64,000 nucleotides of DNA, taken from positions 1-64,000 of the forward strand of contig JALQBC010000018.1 in NCBI GenBank assembly GCA_023375675.1, written 5' to 3'. Below the pieces are notes generated by a model, which was not told where the DNA came from, ran no database searches, and was given only the letters and a program-made list of their open reading frames with translations. Source of the stretch: Cytospora piceicola. Taxonomy: Eukaryota; Ascomycota; Sordariomycetes; Diaporthales; Cytosporaceae. The position numbers and the translations under genes are program-made. Positions 23,671-36,868 of this stretch are shown in pieces; the stretch's first letter is position 1; each line of letters opens with the position of its first letter.

Positions 23671-26600
23671 CTCATGGCCAGAGGTGTGTGAGCTGACAAG
23701 CAGCCAAGTGGATCTCTCTTTTAATCAAAATGGAACAACGCGATCGCAACTGGAGAAACTGACTGACAGGCAGCCCTCCCTGTTTCAAGCAGTCGGATTT
23801 AATTAGGTCGGGGGTGGGGATTGGAAGGAGGGAAGGAAACCCAGGTTATGTCTGAGTACTGCAGAGTGGTATCGGATTCGGTCTCTTCCCGCCGTCGAAG
23901 TCGCGCGCGTTCACCGCATGTCTCGTGCTAGGCCGTCCTCAATAGTTTTCGCGTGGGGTCGGGGCAATTTCGTCACCGATCAAGTGGTAGACTAATGGAG
24001 GGTGCTAGAGAGAGAGAGAGAGAGACAAAAGTCCTTGGCGTCCGTTCCGAGGCTGCAATATAATATCTTAGTTGGTCAGGGGCAGCCGGTTTAGGTTCTC
24101 GAATTTCGAGAAGGGGCATATGATATCCAGGGTCCTTTTCTTTCTTCTTTTTTTCTTCTTCTCTTTCGTTCCAGGGCGAGGAATCAAGTTGTGAGAATAA
24201 CTCTGTTCTGTAACTTAGTGAATGGAAGGGGTCGATTATAGCGAGAGAAGGAGAGAGAGGGAGAGAAGTCTGAAGTGGGATTAATGCCCAGGCTCCTCTC
24301 GGCAGCGCCCTCCAGTGTGGATCCAGGACACACACATTACAGTTTGGAATCAGGGTTCAAGGGGGTCTTTCTCGAAACAAGTCCAGAAAATCTAAAAGGT
24401 TTTGGCGTCGTTTCGTGAAGTTGCAGCACTTGAGCAGGATGATGTGACTTGATAGGGCAAAGACAGGCAGTGGCTCACCTGTCAATGGCTGCGGCCTCCC
24501 GGGGAGGGTTGCAGTTGCAAATCCTATGCGCCTACACTACTAGCACCACCATTACGAGTGCCGGATACGGTAGTCAGATTGACGTACGCAGTGACTTGAA
24601 TTACCCGGTGTCGAAGGTTAGTAGGTATTACCGTGTATGGGTTTCTTGGGCCTCGAATGTTTCTGCAGGAGATCCAGATAGTGTTAGGTGATGTCGAGGA
24701 CATCAATTGATTTACACTTTAGAGACCAAAGCTACCCCAACAAGTCTATGTAGGCCGGATGGCGGCGTCTTGGCGTCCTGATCTTGTATGTTAAGTGGTA
24801 GATTTTGTATGCAATGCCGATGGTGATTATACAGTAGATAGACCCAACTGAGGAACATTGCAGCCAACGATCTACAAAGAGGGGATAGAAGTCACTCGAA
24901 GAGGGCAGCACATGCCTTCTCTTGACCATCGATCGGGCTGATCTGTGTAACAACGATGGCTGGGAACTGAGTTGGAATCGGGTGGACTACTGCTCGGGAA
25001 GGGGGGGGTCTGACCGACTGGCCCCGTAGTAGTCAGGCGGTATAGGACCATCATGACACTCATAACCTTGGAAAGTATCTACTGTTGCTCAGGGCGTTGG
25101 TGTCGATGTCGATAATGCCGTACAGATAGATCATCGCACATTGTACAGACGCGAACACGGACACGGCACGGGCACGGCACGGGCACGCCGGCACACCGGC
25201 ACATGGTGTGCTTTACATTGGCGTCTTGTCCAACAGACTCGAGGCGGTCGGGCGGATTTGGTTTGTTTGTATACATGCGGACATGAAGAAAACATATGGG
25301 GATGGATGTATGAGACTCGGAAGTAAGGAAGTGTGGCTCTATACAAACTATATTCTATATTGTGTAGAATATCACAGGGCATTCCTTATCTGGGGGCTTT
25401 TTGTTTTACTTTTCTTTCCCCTCGATTCCTGTAATTTCGATCTCCATCCTTCTCCCAACTTTGTGGCACACACGCACACAAGTTCTCGGGAGAGTGGTCG
25501 GAGAAAATGGGGAACGGGCGTGACAGGCGAACGGGTAGCTGCATAACACATACAGTAGCACCAGTAAGCAGTTAGAGTTGAAGGAGGGGATCCCGAATCT
25601 CGGAACTCCAGCCGTTCGTTCGTTATTAGATGCATACCCATTATATTGACCCCATATCTGCATTAGGCGGCTCAAGCCACAAAATGACCTTAAAAGAACA
25701 ACAGACACACGATGTCGCGTGGTACTGCCTCATCCACACACTTTGATTGACTGGCATTGCAAATGCCTCGTTCCCCAGTGCCCATCATCTCAAGACAGCC
25801 CCCATGAGGAGTTAGGCCCTCAGTTGGGCCCCGGTTTCGGCATAAAAGTAGTGTGGCGAAAGCAATGTCATTTCTCTCAACGCTTTCAGCAATGACGCTA
25901 AGATGACTGATACGGGCGGGTTGATTGACTGACTGACTGTTCATCACTTCCAAGGTTGTCCAAAGATATCTGGAATCAAGGCACCTCCGGGCGACAGCCG
26001 GTCAGCCGGTAAATGGCCAGGATAGCACCTATGCGGCATCTAGCATCTCGCCGAGTCCGAGGCGCGTATCCGTTAAATGCTGGGGTAATCTCCTCCCGAG
26101 TCTTCGGAGCTCTTCTAGATATTGGGATAGTCTCCTGTTCTTTGTTCCTGTATGTCAAGCGAAGCCCATTGGCACCTAATATAATATCCTTTGACAGACT
26201 TCCAAGTTGGCTGGAGATTGTGCTATTTTGAACAGACACTCTATGCTTCGGGAACTGACAATTCGGCGTTTTCGTCTTGTGGGCTCTTGGCCGAGTGAGT
26301 CAAATGACATGTGAGGCTCGCCCAACAAGGCTGAAAACGAACCTTGAATTTTAGCTGCTCGATATTTGTTTCGGAAAGATGTTCAGGGGCTCATACCTAA
26401 AATGAAAGGAGCCGGAGGGCGAAGGGGTCTGTTCCTATAGTTTTCCGACAGCTACTTATCGGCCACTTCCGCAGTCATTCAGCTCATTAGTTTTCTTCAA
26501 CATCACCCTTTGAGCCTCACTAAACCTTTAATAGTCAAATATTAGATATTATACTTCACTAAGACAACCGCTATCACTAGCCATTCCGTCCGTCGACGGT

Positions 26601-28127
26601 AGGAAACTCCACCACTGTCTTCCCCATAAAGCATAGTGACACGCGCAGGCTTTCACTGCTATCACATCAGTCCACTGACTTGTTGCGTCCAATTTGTCGA
26701 TCCATTTTCCCAACTTCGTGGATGGGAATCACGAATATAAACTTCCAAACAACACAATCAAGCACATGCGACCATACCCAGTGGAAAATTCGGGATCCCG
26801 TCCGCTCTCCCATAGACAAGCCGCTGAGGGCTGGATTAGTAGTTGGGTCGGTGACGACCAGCGAATACCCGGTGTTGCATGTTCTTATTTTCTTTTTTGC
26901 CTTTTTGACCTCAAAGAGGTGGATACTCCTGAGTCAAAAGACAAATCGGTACCTGTCGGCGGCCGGCTGATGCCCTTTCTCGTTTCCGGATAACCTCAAC
27001 TCCAGGCCCGCTATGCCCCTTTTGCCTTGCAACTAACGGCCAACGCGTTGTTGAAGCCTGGAGGTGGGGATTAGTCGAGAAGAGGCTCGTCGGCCACTCA
27101 CGAGCGTGACGTAGGAGGTGTTGCGATCTCAGGTGATCAGATAAGCAGAAGACTTGACCCATGAGAGAGCATGCTTCAACAAAGTATAGCTCGACCGTTG
27201 TGCTTTAACCAGCCAGCCACTCTTCCACCCAGCCCGATAGCTCCCCCTTCCCCTTCTCCGGCGGTGGCTAGGCATCTGGCGAATTTCGTTTCCCATTTGC
27301 CTCCAAGGGCACGCTCCGGTGTAGATATCTGTCTGTCTGTATCAAGACCGACTTGTGAATTTGCACCGCAACATTCACTCCGAGTGGCTCGGATCCCTCC
27401 AAAGACGAATTGTCGCCGGTTGTAGCGTTGTGGTGGCGATATACTCCCTGAGGTCCACAGACTCACCTTAATAACTGGCCTAAAGGCAATGAAGCTTGAG
27501 AGCCAACAGGCTTCGGCTCAGCCCCGAACACATCGATTGTGGATAGGCATCTCGTCAACCTCCTGGCCGCGGGGACCTCACAGTAGTCGGAGGAAAATCC
27601 ACGTCCAGAGTAGATTCAGCAGACCTGCGAGGTCCCCGAGTGGCAGCAGATTTGCAATGTGTCGAGCTGCTTCAATCAAGGGTTCGTACCCTACGACAGT
27701 TCAGCAAACGACGAAAACAAGCTCCTGTAGTTCAGTCACCTCTGTGCTAATCAGCCCAGATGCATCAAGCCAGTCCCGGAATAGAACGAATTCACACCAT
27801 GATCGAACTCTTCAACATAGTAAAGCAACCGTTACACAGCACACCAAGAAAAACATAAGGAAACCAAAGAAGTGGAGAAAATGGCTTTCATTGTCCGATC
27901 GGTATACCAAAGTCGATCCAAACAATGCTTGCTTCATGCTATGCTAAATGCTCCCTTTATTGAAAGAGCCCCCTTAAAAGACATGTGGCTGCCATCCCCA
28001 AAACAACTTGCTTTTTTATTTGTAAAAATTGCGTGCTTTTACGTTTGTTCGACACGCTGTTCCAAGCCTAGTAAACCCAATATTACTCCTTATAAATATG
28101 CTTGCATGTTACAACCCTTCTCGTTCA
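23671..28127. other. Gene-poor stretch of 4.5 kb
   Basis: The first few hundred bases are the promoter of the DUF1765 gene. A (GA)n run is at 24007-24025 and a GGCAC-rich repeat at about 25150-25205. Frames such as 27489-27947 (152 codons, basic, Ser/Thr/Arg-rich) have an ATG but no domain or supporting structure. I see no supported gene. Confidence 0.55.
25150..25205. repeat. GGCAC-rich short tandem repeat
   Basis: Repeated units of GGCACG and GGCACA follow each other imperfectly over about 55 bp. It is noncoding by position and has no assigned role. Confidence 0.7.
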
Positions 28128-31100
28128 CTAGAGAGCCCGACCTTGGTAAGGGGGCATAGGCCCCCGTGGAGTGCCCGGCGTGCCAGGCGCGCCCGGAGTA
28201 CGAGGACCCTGTGGACCATTGAATTGTCCATGCGGCGGAGGCATCATCATAGGCCTGCTGAAGCCCCCTGGGCCGGGAGAGGCCATTCTCATTGGACCTG
28301 GGCCTGGCCCAGGACCGTTCATGCCCATTGGACCGGTCCCAGGTCCAGAGCTGTTCATCCGCATAGGACCGGCACCAGGCCCGGGACTGTTCATCCGCAT
28401 AGGCCCGACACCTGGACCAGAGCTGTTCATTCGCATAGGACCAGCGCCCGGTCCGGGACTGTTCATCCGATTCGGATTGATACTTGGCCCGGGACCGTTC
28501 ATCATCATCGGACCCTGTCCAGGCCCCGGGGATGCCATTCTCATCGGACCAGCACCAGGGCCCGGGCTCATCATCCGCATCGGTGCCTGCATCGGGTTGC
28601 CATAACCACCTTGAGGTCCCGGGCCCTGGTGCGGACCACCATGCGGACCACCCTGCATCGGTGGGGGACTCATTGCATAGCGAGGCCCGGGGCTCATTGC
28701 GGGTGGACTCATTGGACTCCTTGGACTCAAGGGCATTCCCATGCCAACAGGTGGTGGAGAGAGTGTGGCTGACCGCGGCGGCCCTCCTGGGGGAGGCATT
28801 GGTTGGTATCCTCCGTCTCGCCCCATTTGCGCATTATTCATGGGACTCATTCCCATGTTGCTCAAATTGCCCATACTCGCATTCGGGACTGCTCCGTACA
28901 TTTGTTGTGGTGCGTATTGATGTTGCTGTTGAGCATACTGCTGCTGTCGCTGATTTATGGCATTCTGGACGGTTTGAGACTGGTACCCGTGCTTCATCTG
29001 GGCCTTCTCTCTCTCACGCGCCTCGATGGCCCCGACGAGTCCTGGGCCCTGAGATGGGGAAAAAGTGTTGGTCGCCACACTGATCAAAGGTGCACCAGTA
29101 GCCCGCGCCAGATGCTCCTGCTCTCGAGCTGATAGACCAGCGCTGGCTCCGCCGGTGCCATTGATTCCTCCGAGCATCTTGCCTGTTCCTGGGGAGTTGG
29201 GATGTTGAAGCAGATCTGCACTGTTGGACCTTGAATGACGCCTAGCCAGGTAGTCCTGGCTGCCCGTGCGCTTCAGTGGCGGAGATGCTCCCATCTGAGC
29301 GATCGTATTGCCGGATGGGGTGCGCTGGTGCACATACATTGGACTCGTTGCTGCCGCCGCTCTTTGTGCAACGAATGCTTCTGGTGATAGGGCACCATCA
29401 TGACTGCCACCTCCGCCTACGGCCACACCTGGTTGCCAGGCAACACTACGACGCTTGAGTGTATCCTCAGATTCGTTCCTGGCATGGCCAATCTCGGCCG
29501 AAAATGGCGTGACATTTGCGCTGGGCGTCGTAGGAACAGGCGTCTTCCGTGGACCAGGAGAGTATGGCCTCAGTGGTTGGACTGCAGTCGGGTTGGGAGG
29601 AATCCAAGGACCGCGAGTAACAGTTCGCTCCGGCCCATTCGCAAGATTGGGCGTCGGACCAAAGTTGATATCTGGCATGTCAACTCGCGATCTAACAGAG
29701 CCCGAGTCGGACGATACCGCATCTCCCACCGTCTTGAGCACACCGGCACGCGGCCTCTCCCTGGATTCTTGCGTCTCAGTAGACTTCCTCGTGCTGGCAT
29801 AGTCTGGGCTATCCGTCGACGCAGTGTCATCGTAGTTGCTACTAGCCTCGCTTCTCATCGTTCCCTGTCGCTGCCTCTGCCGCTGAATAGACTGAGAGTC
29901 ATAGTCTCGGGAATGCTGCTCTGGAGAGTTAACCAGCTGGAAAGCAGCTTCTCCCAGAATATGGTTGCGCAGACTGCTGCTGGTAGACGGCGAATTTGGA
30001 GTTGCATCACCTGTGTTGCTCCGCATAGAGCCGTTTCGAGAAGATGTAGCCTGCGACTGAAGACTATCAGCCCGTCCTGGCAGGGGCTTCCGCTGAATCG
30101 GCGGAGAGCGGGGGGTCTGGAGCGGAGGCAGCGGTCTCTGCTGCATTCCAGGCGGTGGCGTCTTGCTACTGTTAGGCGGAGGACCACCACCTCCAGGAGG
30201 CTGATAGGACTGGTAAGAGTTTGGGGGTCCAGGTGGACTCATCGGCCCAGGCGGCGGCGGCCTCCGATTGTCCGGAGAATATGAGCCTGGTGGCGGCATC
30301 CCTCGACCTCGACCATATCCATGTGGTGGGGGAGGAGGACCGCGGGCACCTGGGGCACCTGGAGGACCATGACCAGGAGGGAATTGGCCCCTCCCTCCTT
30401 GACCCGGCGGGTAGGGATTCTGACCTGGCGGAGGGCGTCTCTGGCTGTCCGGAGGGCCGACAGGCGCCAGAGGTGATCTTGATCTCTTTTGCTCCAAGCC
30501 CACTTGCGGCGGTGGCAACCCGGGTGATCGGGGTGGGGTCGCATTGTTGGGGACTGTCAGTCCTTCACGAGAGCGGTTTTCATTAGCAGACATTCCTACC
30601 AAATTGGCGTTGGCATTGGTTTGTACCGCTGGACCCCGTGGGTCAGTCTGCCCCGACGTCGACCCTGCGCTCTGCTCGTCACTATATCTCTCGGGGTTTC
30701 CTTCCATCTTGGCGGGGTCTATGCCAGACTTAAGGGCAAGACCCAGCTGCTGCAAAGTTGCACTCGACAGGCGACTTGTCGCTCTCCGAAGCTCTGGGGA
30801 ATGGTATGCTCTCTGTGGACGAGCCGTAGCTGCGTGTTGAAAGCCAGGAGGCGCCGAAACAGGTTCTGGGGTGTTAAGATTGTTCATGCTCTCCAGGTCT
30901 CGCACTGGCGGAGTCAAACCGGATGGTTCCTCCTCTGAACTGGCCCGCTCTGGTGTTGATGCAAGGTCGTTCGCAAACCGAAGAGGCGTGTGACCTCGTG
31001 AAGGTGGTGTTGCGCCTCCATGTCGTTCTTCTTGAAGATGCGGCGCGAATCCATCAAGCGCATTCGGGCCTGGGACCTGCGTATCCGAACTGTTGCGCTG

Positions 31101-32879
31101 ATGACCGGTGACATCGGTTATGGCATTCGGTGCACGAAATTGATCGCCTGGAGGAGCCGAGTCCGTCCGTGGGCCAGGCGTTCCAAGTGAGAAAGAGCGA
31201 GAATTTCGCACCGAAGGGCCGTCTTCCGTGAAGCCAACCCCGCGAGCCCTAATGGCGGCCTGCGAAGCAGGGCCAATGCTCAGACGCTTACTTCTGCGAT
31301 TGGCGCTGCGCTGTGTCGGTGGTACATCGTCCACATCATTCATCTTCAGCCCTGTCAGCTCCTTGAGTTTCTTCTTCCAATCTCTTTCCGTCCATGAGCC
31401 GCTCCCTTCAGTAAGGATCAGATTCGTCACATCAAGGATCTCCAAGTACCCATATCTTCTGTGTTTGGGCATGGCAAACATGAGGGATCGCGGGTCCAAG
31501 ACACTAGCAACCAACCGTCCAGGCCGGCCGTACAGACTGAAAGTATCCCACGTTGGAAATAGGAAACGTAAAAGCATCTCGAATCCGCTCACAGCAGGGT
31601 GAACTTCAGGCATGATAAAAACGAAGCCTTCAGTCGACGAGGGTGGCTCAGAATGGATGGTGATATTTCCTTCGATTTTGACCAGGGTTGAGGCATCGAT
31701 CAAGGACTTGGCCTGAGGGTAGATGGCGTAACAGGAATAGGCGTCGGTTATGGAAGCGATCGGTTTGACCTTTTTCTGTTTCTTTCCATCCTTCTTGCTG
31801 TCATAGAATTTGATATCGCCTTTGAGGAGGGGCGCTTTCGAGTGATCGTATGGCGACCTCTTCTTCATCTCTTTCTGAAGTTTCTGGTACTCCTTCTCGT
31901 CCGGCGGCGTTATGACACACCAACAGCGCCTCCAAGGGACACCGGCACCAAATCTTACCCTCACCCATTCTTCTGACTTGAATCTTGCTCTGTCCATGAT
32001 GAGGTTGATATTATTCACGGTCTTGCCCTTTCCGGCAATCAGGGCGCCCGTATATGCTTCTTGCAGCGTAGAGTGCTCGAACATGGCCAATCGAATACCC
32101 GCAGTCCATTGCAGTAGGGAATGGTGAGAGTTGAAGTGAAGTAGATATCGGTTCCTGCCTGCCGTCGATATGCTCAAGATGTTTTGTAAAGGCTGCTCGT
32201 CGTTCGATCTCGTCGGCAAGGATTCAATCTGCAAACCAAGTCAGCTTCACACACATGCATGCCCACGGCCCACAATCCCCCCCTCTCCCAAGGTGGTCAG
32301 TTACCATTTTGATCGAAGCATCTGTTAGGTTGATGAATTTGGGCAAGACCTCGCCATCTTCTCCGGCAGCATCCAGCTCGGCTGCGTCCCACAAGGACAG
32401 TACTGTACCGACAAGTTGCGCAAAGCATTCTGTCCAAGTGCGATCTGGATTGGGCCGCCCATCTGTGAAAACTGTCAGAGACATGCGGTCTGGGGGCGAC
32501 GACCTAGTGGTCTTGACATACGTGTATTCTGATCGTCGAGTTTAAGAAAGTAGCCCTCCTGGTACAACTTGTTGGAATGGCTGTTTAGGAACGTAAAGAT
32601 GGGCTGCAGCTCCGGGATGGTATCGTCACTGACGTCCATGAGGGGCGGCTGAAAGGTCTGTACTATGGACAAAGGGCGCCCAGAATTGCTTCGATTCCTG
32701 GTCTTGGGGCTGTTTGTAACGGGCGTGTCTACTGGCGACGAGGGATGGATCGGCGATGATGGGCGTATGGGTGTCGAGTTGCGGTGTGGCTTCGTCGCGC
32801 GCAGAGGATTGGGCGATTCGTTGGTAGGCGAAGAACTGGGGGACGGATCTCTGGTGCTATGCCCAGACAACTGGGACAT
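28128..32879 (-). CDS. Skg3/CAF120-like PH-domain protein
   Basis: Three exons on the minus strand: 32879-32522, 32462-32305 and 32228-28128, about 1,538 aa; introns of 59 and 76 nt. Yeast Caf120 is a CCR4-NOT-associated factor and Skg3 its bud-localised paralogue; the filamentous-fungal family shares their two N-terminal PH-like folds. Here a Ser/Pro-rich leader (1-90) is followed by a PH domain at about 100-235 (YFLKLDDQNT, then YLLHFNSHHSLLQWTAGIRL) and a second PH-like region at about 255-390 (VPWRRCWCVITPPDEKEY). Residues beyond 480 are long disordered Pro/Gly/Ser/Gln sequence that ends in nine 12-residue repeats. The first exon begins with an ATG directly after a stop-containing leader. 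Family assignment is good; a role in mRNA turnover or polarised growth is inference from yeast. Confidence 0.82.
28257..28580 (-). repeat. Nine tandem 36-bp coding repeats (12-residue unit)
   Basis: Read on the minus strand, the C-terminal part of the Skg3/CAF120-like protein holds nine successive units of consensus M-R-M-x-S-P-G-P-G-x-G-P. Units differ by a few substitutions but keep exact 36-bp periodicity with no indels. The repeat is translated and followed by 42 residues of further Pro/Gly-rich sequence. Confidence 0.92.
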
Positions 32880-34980
32880 AAACGAGAAAACTGATGGTTA
32901 TGCGCAAGTCATCAGCATCAATATAGAAGAAGATTACACATGACAAGAGGGCATGATGGCCGAAGGCTGCAGTAAAATAATCAAATCGGGGGGGTGCAAA
33001 GAGTGACTGGGAGATTTGCTGATGTGAGCGGGTGAAGTCAAGTAGGAAAGGAAACGTAAAGAGGCAGGGATCAGAATGCGCTCGGTGATGTGTCAAGGTG
33101 TTATTATGCGGTTGACCCGTTCATGGGAAACATTTGAGGGCGAGGCGAGCGAGGCTAGCAGCGAAAAGGATGGTCGAAATGGGCAAGGGAGAATGGAGAT
33201 GTGAGGAGCCTACCGCGACTTCGACCCATTTTTTTGGTCCTCCTCTAGGATCCCTTTATTGCGCGTCGTCGCCTTTTTTCTCTCTCCCAAGCTCCCCCTG
33301 AACAAGGGAAAAAACCCAGGTGTAAAAAACGGTGTCAGCTCCAACTGGCCAGGAGTTGTCTCTCGGTTGGAGGGGTCTTGGCCGCGTCGGCGCAGTTGAT
33401 TGGGAGAACCGAAGATCAGTGGACGTATACGTCAAGCGCAGGGCTGTGCTTAAATGTAAGGTTGTTGGTGTCTTTGCTCTCAGATGAAAGCCCGCCCGGT
33501 AGCCAAGGGATGGTCTGTCGAAGCATATGACAATGACAATTAACCGACTCACAGAACCAGGGTCCCAAGCAAATAAAAGAATTCCTCTCCGAACCTCAGT
33601 GTGATGAGATGAGCGCGCCGTTTGATTAGTGGGGCAGTCGAAGAGAAAGGCAATGGTATCGATTTTCTGTTTCGTGACCGTGGAATAACCCTAGAGCTTC
33701 ACTTCGAGCAAGTCGACCGTACACAAAGGACATAAGCTCAGTGGGGAGAAAGGCTCCGTTTTTACCTGGGCATGCGAAAGTGCGACGTTCTCGTGGTCGT
33801 TATGGTCGTCGTAGAGCTAGCTGGGCTCTGGACTGCGCCAGCTTCGAGAAGAAGAGAAAGATGCGAGCGAGTGCGAGAAGAGTTAAGTTTGCAGGAAACC
33901 TGAAGTGAAGTCGCCGTACGAATTATCTATTGATTGTAGGAGAATTGATCCGCGACAAGGGTCTGTCTGCACTTCACATACGTCAGGACGCCAGCTCGCT
34001 ACCTTTTTTGTGGTCCCATCTGGCGTTGGATCTGACTGCGGAAGCGGAAGTGCCGGATATTTTCGATGACAAGAGGAACTTGCGGTCGCAGGTCTTGGCC
34101 TCTCGTTCCTGGTTTGTATATGACAGCCCAGACGATGTCCAAGGCGCTTGTGCTTGTAACGTGCCGTGGCGACGAGTGGATTGGGCATGCGCACACACAT
34201 GCACGGGAAGGATTGTTTGTTGTCGTATTGGGGTTTTTAGTGCATGTAAGTCGAGGTAGTAGGTAGCAAACAGGTGGACTTTGTGTGCCGAATGCTCCGG
34301 GAGAGAGAACCAGGGGGAGGGGGCTGCAAATCTCAGAACGGGGCGCTAGATAGTGTCACAGGTGCCTGAGGTGCCTGAGGTCTCTCTGCCCAGGTGGCTT
34401 GTTTTCCTGTTCAACCGCGTGGGATTGAACAAGATGGGGATCTGCTGCTGCGACTGTAAATCTGTTTAGAAAATGGGCGTATAATTTAGTCATTCAGATC
34501 AGTCTGTCGCAAGGTCAAAGTGGCGACATTAGGAAGCTAGTGGGTGGTTGAGCCCCTTCTAGGGACCTTGGAACCTTTCTTGAAGCTGGAGAGGCGCCCG
34601 GTTCCAATAACAAAGAGCGTCCGGATCGGATCTAATATGGCCAGGTGCAGCTGAAGACGCCCGGACAGCCGGGATAGACTGTCTTTATTGTCTGAAAGAG
34701 GCTGGGTCAGCCAGCTAGGCACATATTAGTATCATCCATGGATGGCAGTGCCTACCAAGATACCCTAGTAGGTACCCCGTACCCTCACTGCCTACCTAGG
34801 TAGGCGGTCATCAACCTTGGAAGTCCTGCATCCTCATGTCGTCTTTCCACTGGATGGGCACCTTCCAGCGATCTTGCTTCGGAAATTATAGTAGCATGTA
34901 ACCTTGGAAGGTCAAGCCCCTCCCCCACAGATGCAACTTTGAAGGGTTGTAAGCAGCCACTTGGGTCGCTTCAGTCTCAG

Positions 34981-35050
34981 GAGTACCTACCTAGGTAGGT
35001 ACCTAGGTATGGAGGTTCAGAGATATAGATACCCTAGGGACCTAGGTAGT
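34981..35050. repeat. Cluster of ACCTAGGT palindromes
   Basis: Overlapping copies of TACCTAGGTA and its variants occur repeatedly over 70 bp. Similar clusters are at about 34765-34805 and 35217-35265. The motif is its own reverse complement. It occurs only in intergenic DNA in this window. Confidence 0.85.
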
Positions 35051-36835
35051 GCTAGAGAGGCACAGCTCAGAAGTCAAGCCACCACCACGGGGTTGAAGTT
35101 AGATACGACCTGCTGTGTACTCACCAGGCTGCCAGGTAGAGGCTTGTCGCCTTACTTGACTTGACCACTTGGGCAGCTGCCTGGGCATATATTTCCTTGG
35201 ACGTGCCCGCCTCATATGTACCTAGCTAGGTGGCTAGGGTAAGCTACCTACCTAGGTAGGTCAGGTAGCTAGCCGCCCACCCATCTCAAGCTTCTCGAGC
35301 TAAAGGCTGAATACCTGCACGCCACAGCACCGGGTCTTTCGCAATACCCCGTAGTTTTTGCGCTGTTTGGGGCCAAAGCTTTGTCTCGACCCGTTTGCGA
35401 CTGACCACGTCAGGCCAGTCCGCATCAATGAATGTCAAAATACATAAGAATAGGTGGCAGTCGCACAGCAAGCGCCGGCGCAGTGTTTTGTTGGTCGCTC
35501 ACTCATGGGGCGCTACACAGAAGAGGGGGGGGTCAGGTGGCAGTGACCAGCTGCATTTTCACAGGCTAGAGAGTCTCACGCAGGAACGGATTGCAGCGAA
35601 TACGCAGCTAAATACCCTCCGATTTCCAGAATCCCAGAGCTTCACACGTTCTGCATGTCCCCGGACCCAGGACCCTGAATACTTTACATAATAGTACAGG
35701 TGTCAAATATGGACCCTCCTGATACAGTGGTAGGTCTCGTGGGCTGGAAGCATGATGCATATTGAATCCCCCCTTCAGCCAGCCATTTTGCCCTTCAGCC
35801 ACCCAGTCATCTGGGTCACTGCTGACTTTACTGCCAGCGCAGTCAGATACTTACTTGAGTACATTTCCAGCTTTCCAGGACTTTTCTTCCAAGAAAAGCC
35901 TGCATGGTGTTACTTCGTGTGCGTATATGCATGGATGGGTGGTGAGCTACTGTCAGCCTACCTTCAGGTACCTAGGTACTTACTCAGTATGGGACGTACG
36001 TGCAACCTGCGCAGGTGCCTCCACAGCCTTGTAAATTATTAGCAACCAAAGAAACATTGTGGTGTTCCTGATATTTCTTATCGTAATAAGAACTGAACTG
36101 CCCAGGTGTGCTACAATTCTGGCTGTCTTGGCAACATGCGACTTTTACTATACGTACTGTGCTTCCATATAGCTCAGCATTGGCAAGCAACCAACCAGGT
36201 AGATATGGAAAGACATTTATGTCCGAGCATCCCTGCCGCGCGTTTTTTTGCATTGTCGCCCTCGGTGATTGACCGTTCCAAAGACCTGGATGAAGTCGCG
36301 ATGCTGTTTTTCCGGACGTTCCGATATTACAGTCCTGAGCAACAATACATACACCATGATCATTGTATGTCCGAAGTCTCATTTCTCTCAGTTCCTGGTG
36401 TTCGTGGCTGGCCGGAAAGTCGATCAGCGATGTTGGATTCTAACCTCCTGAGTTCACGACTTGTGACCTTGTATGATCGTCTGCTACCCTAGCTAAGTAA
36501 GTAAGTACCTTAAGTAGGTAGAGACTATTATTGAAGCCCCCCTCCCCACCACCACCACCACCAACACCACCAAGCCTTGGTCCGATTCAATGTGATGCCA
36601 TTCTGTCGCCAAACCCCAGATTCATCCGTCTGAGGATATGGTGTACATGGATACCTAGGTAGTACTGAACCTGAGAACCAAGGGCTGCAGCCATGTACGA
36701 CCAACGGCAGTAGCGAGTCGGTATACCGATAGTGGATCGATCAGAGTCGCGTGCTTGCACAGCCCTCACATCGCTACGCGGCTCATATAATTCAGCGTGG
36801 GACCTGGGGAACTCAATAAACTTAAGAAACCGATG

Positions 36836-36868
36836 ATTGATGATGATTGATGATGATTGACGACGATT
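36836..36868. repeat. GATGATTGAT short tandem repeat
   Basis: Three to four imperfect copies of TGATTGATGA follow each other; the last copies change T to C (GACGATTGACG). It is noncoding by position. Confidence 0.7.

Noticed and set aside
27489..27947. 152-codon frame with an ATG
   Set aside because: It is basic Ser/Thr/Arg-rich sequence with no domain, in a gene-poor stretch.
28029..30284. Long plus-strand frames with repeated Gly-Pro or His-Arg-Thr motifs
   Set aside because: They are mirror translations of the 36-bp repeats and Pro/Gly-rich tail of the Skg3/CAF120-like gene.
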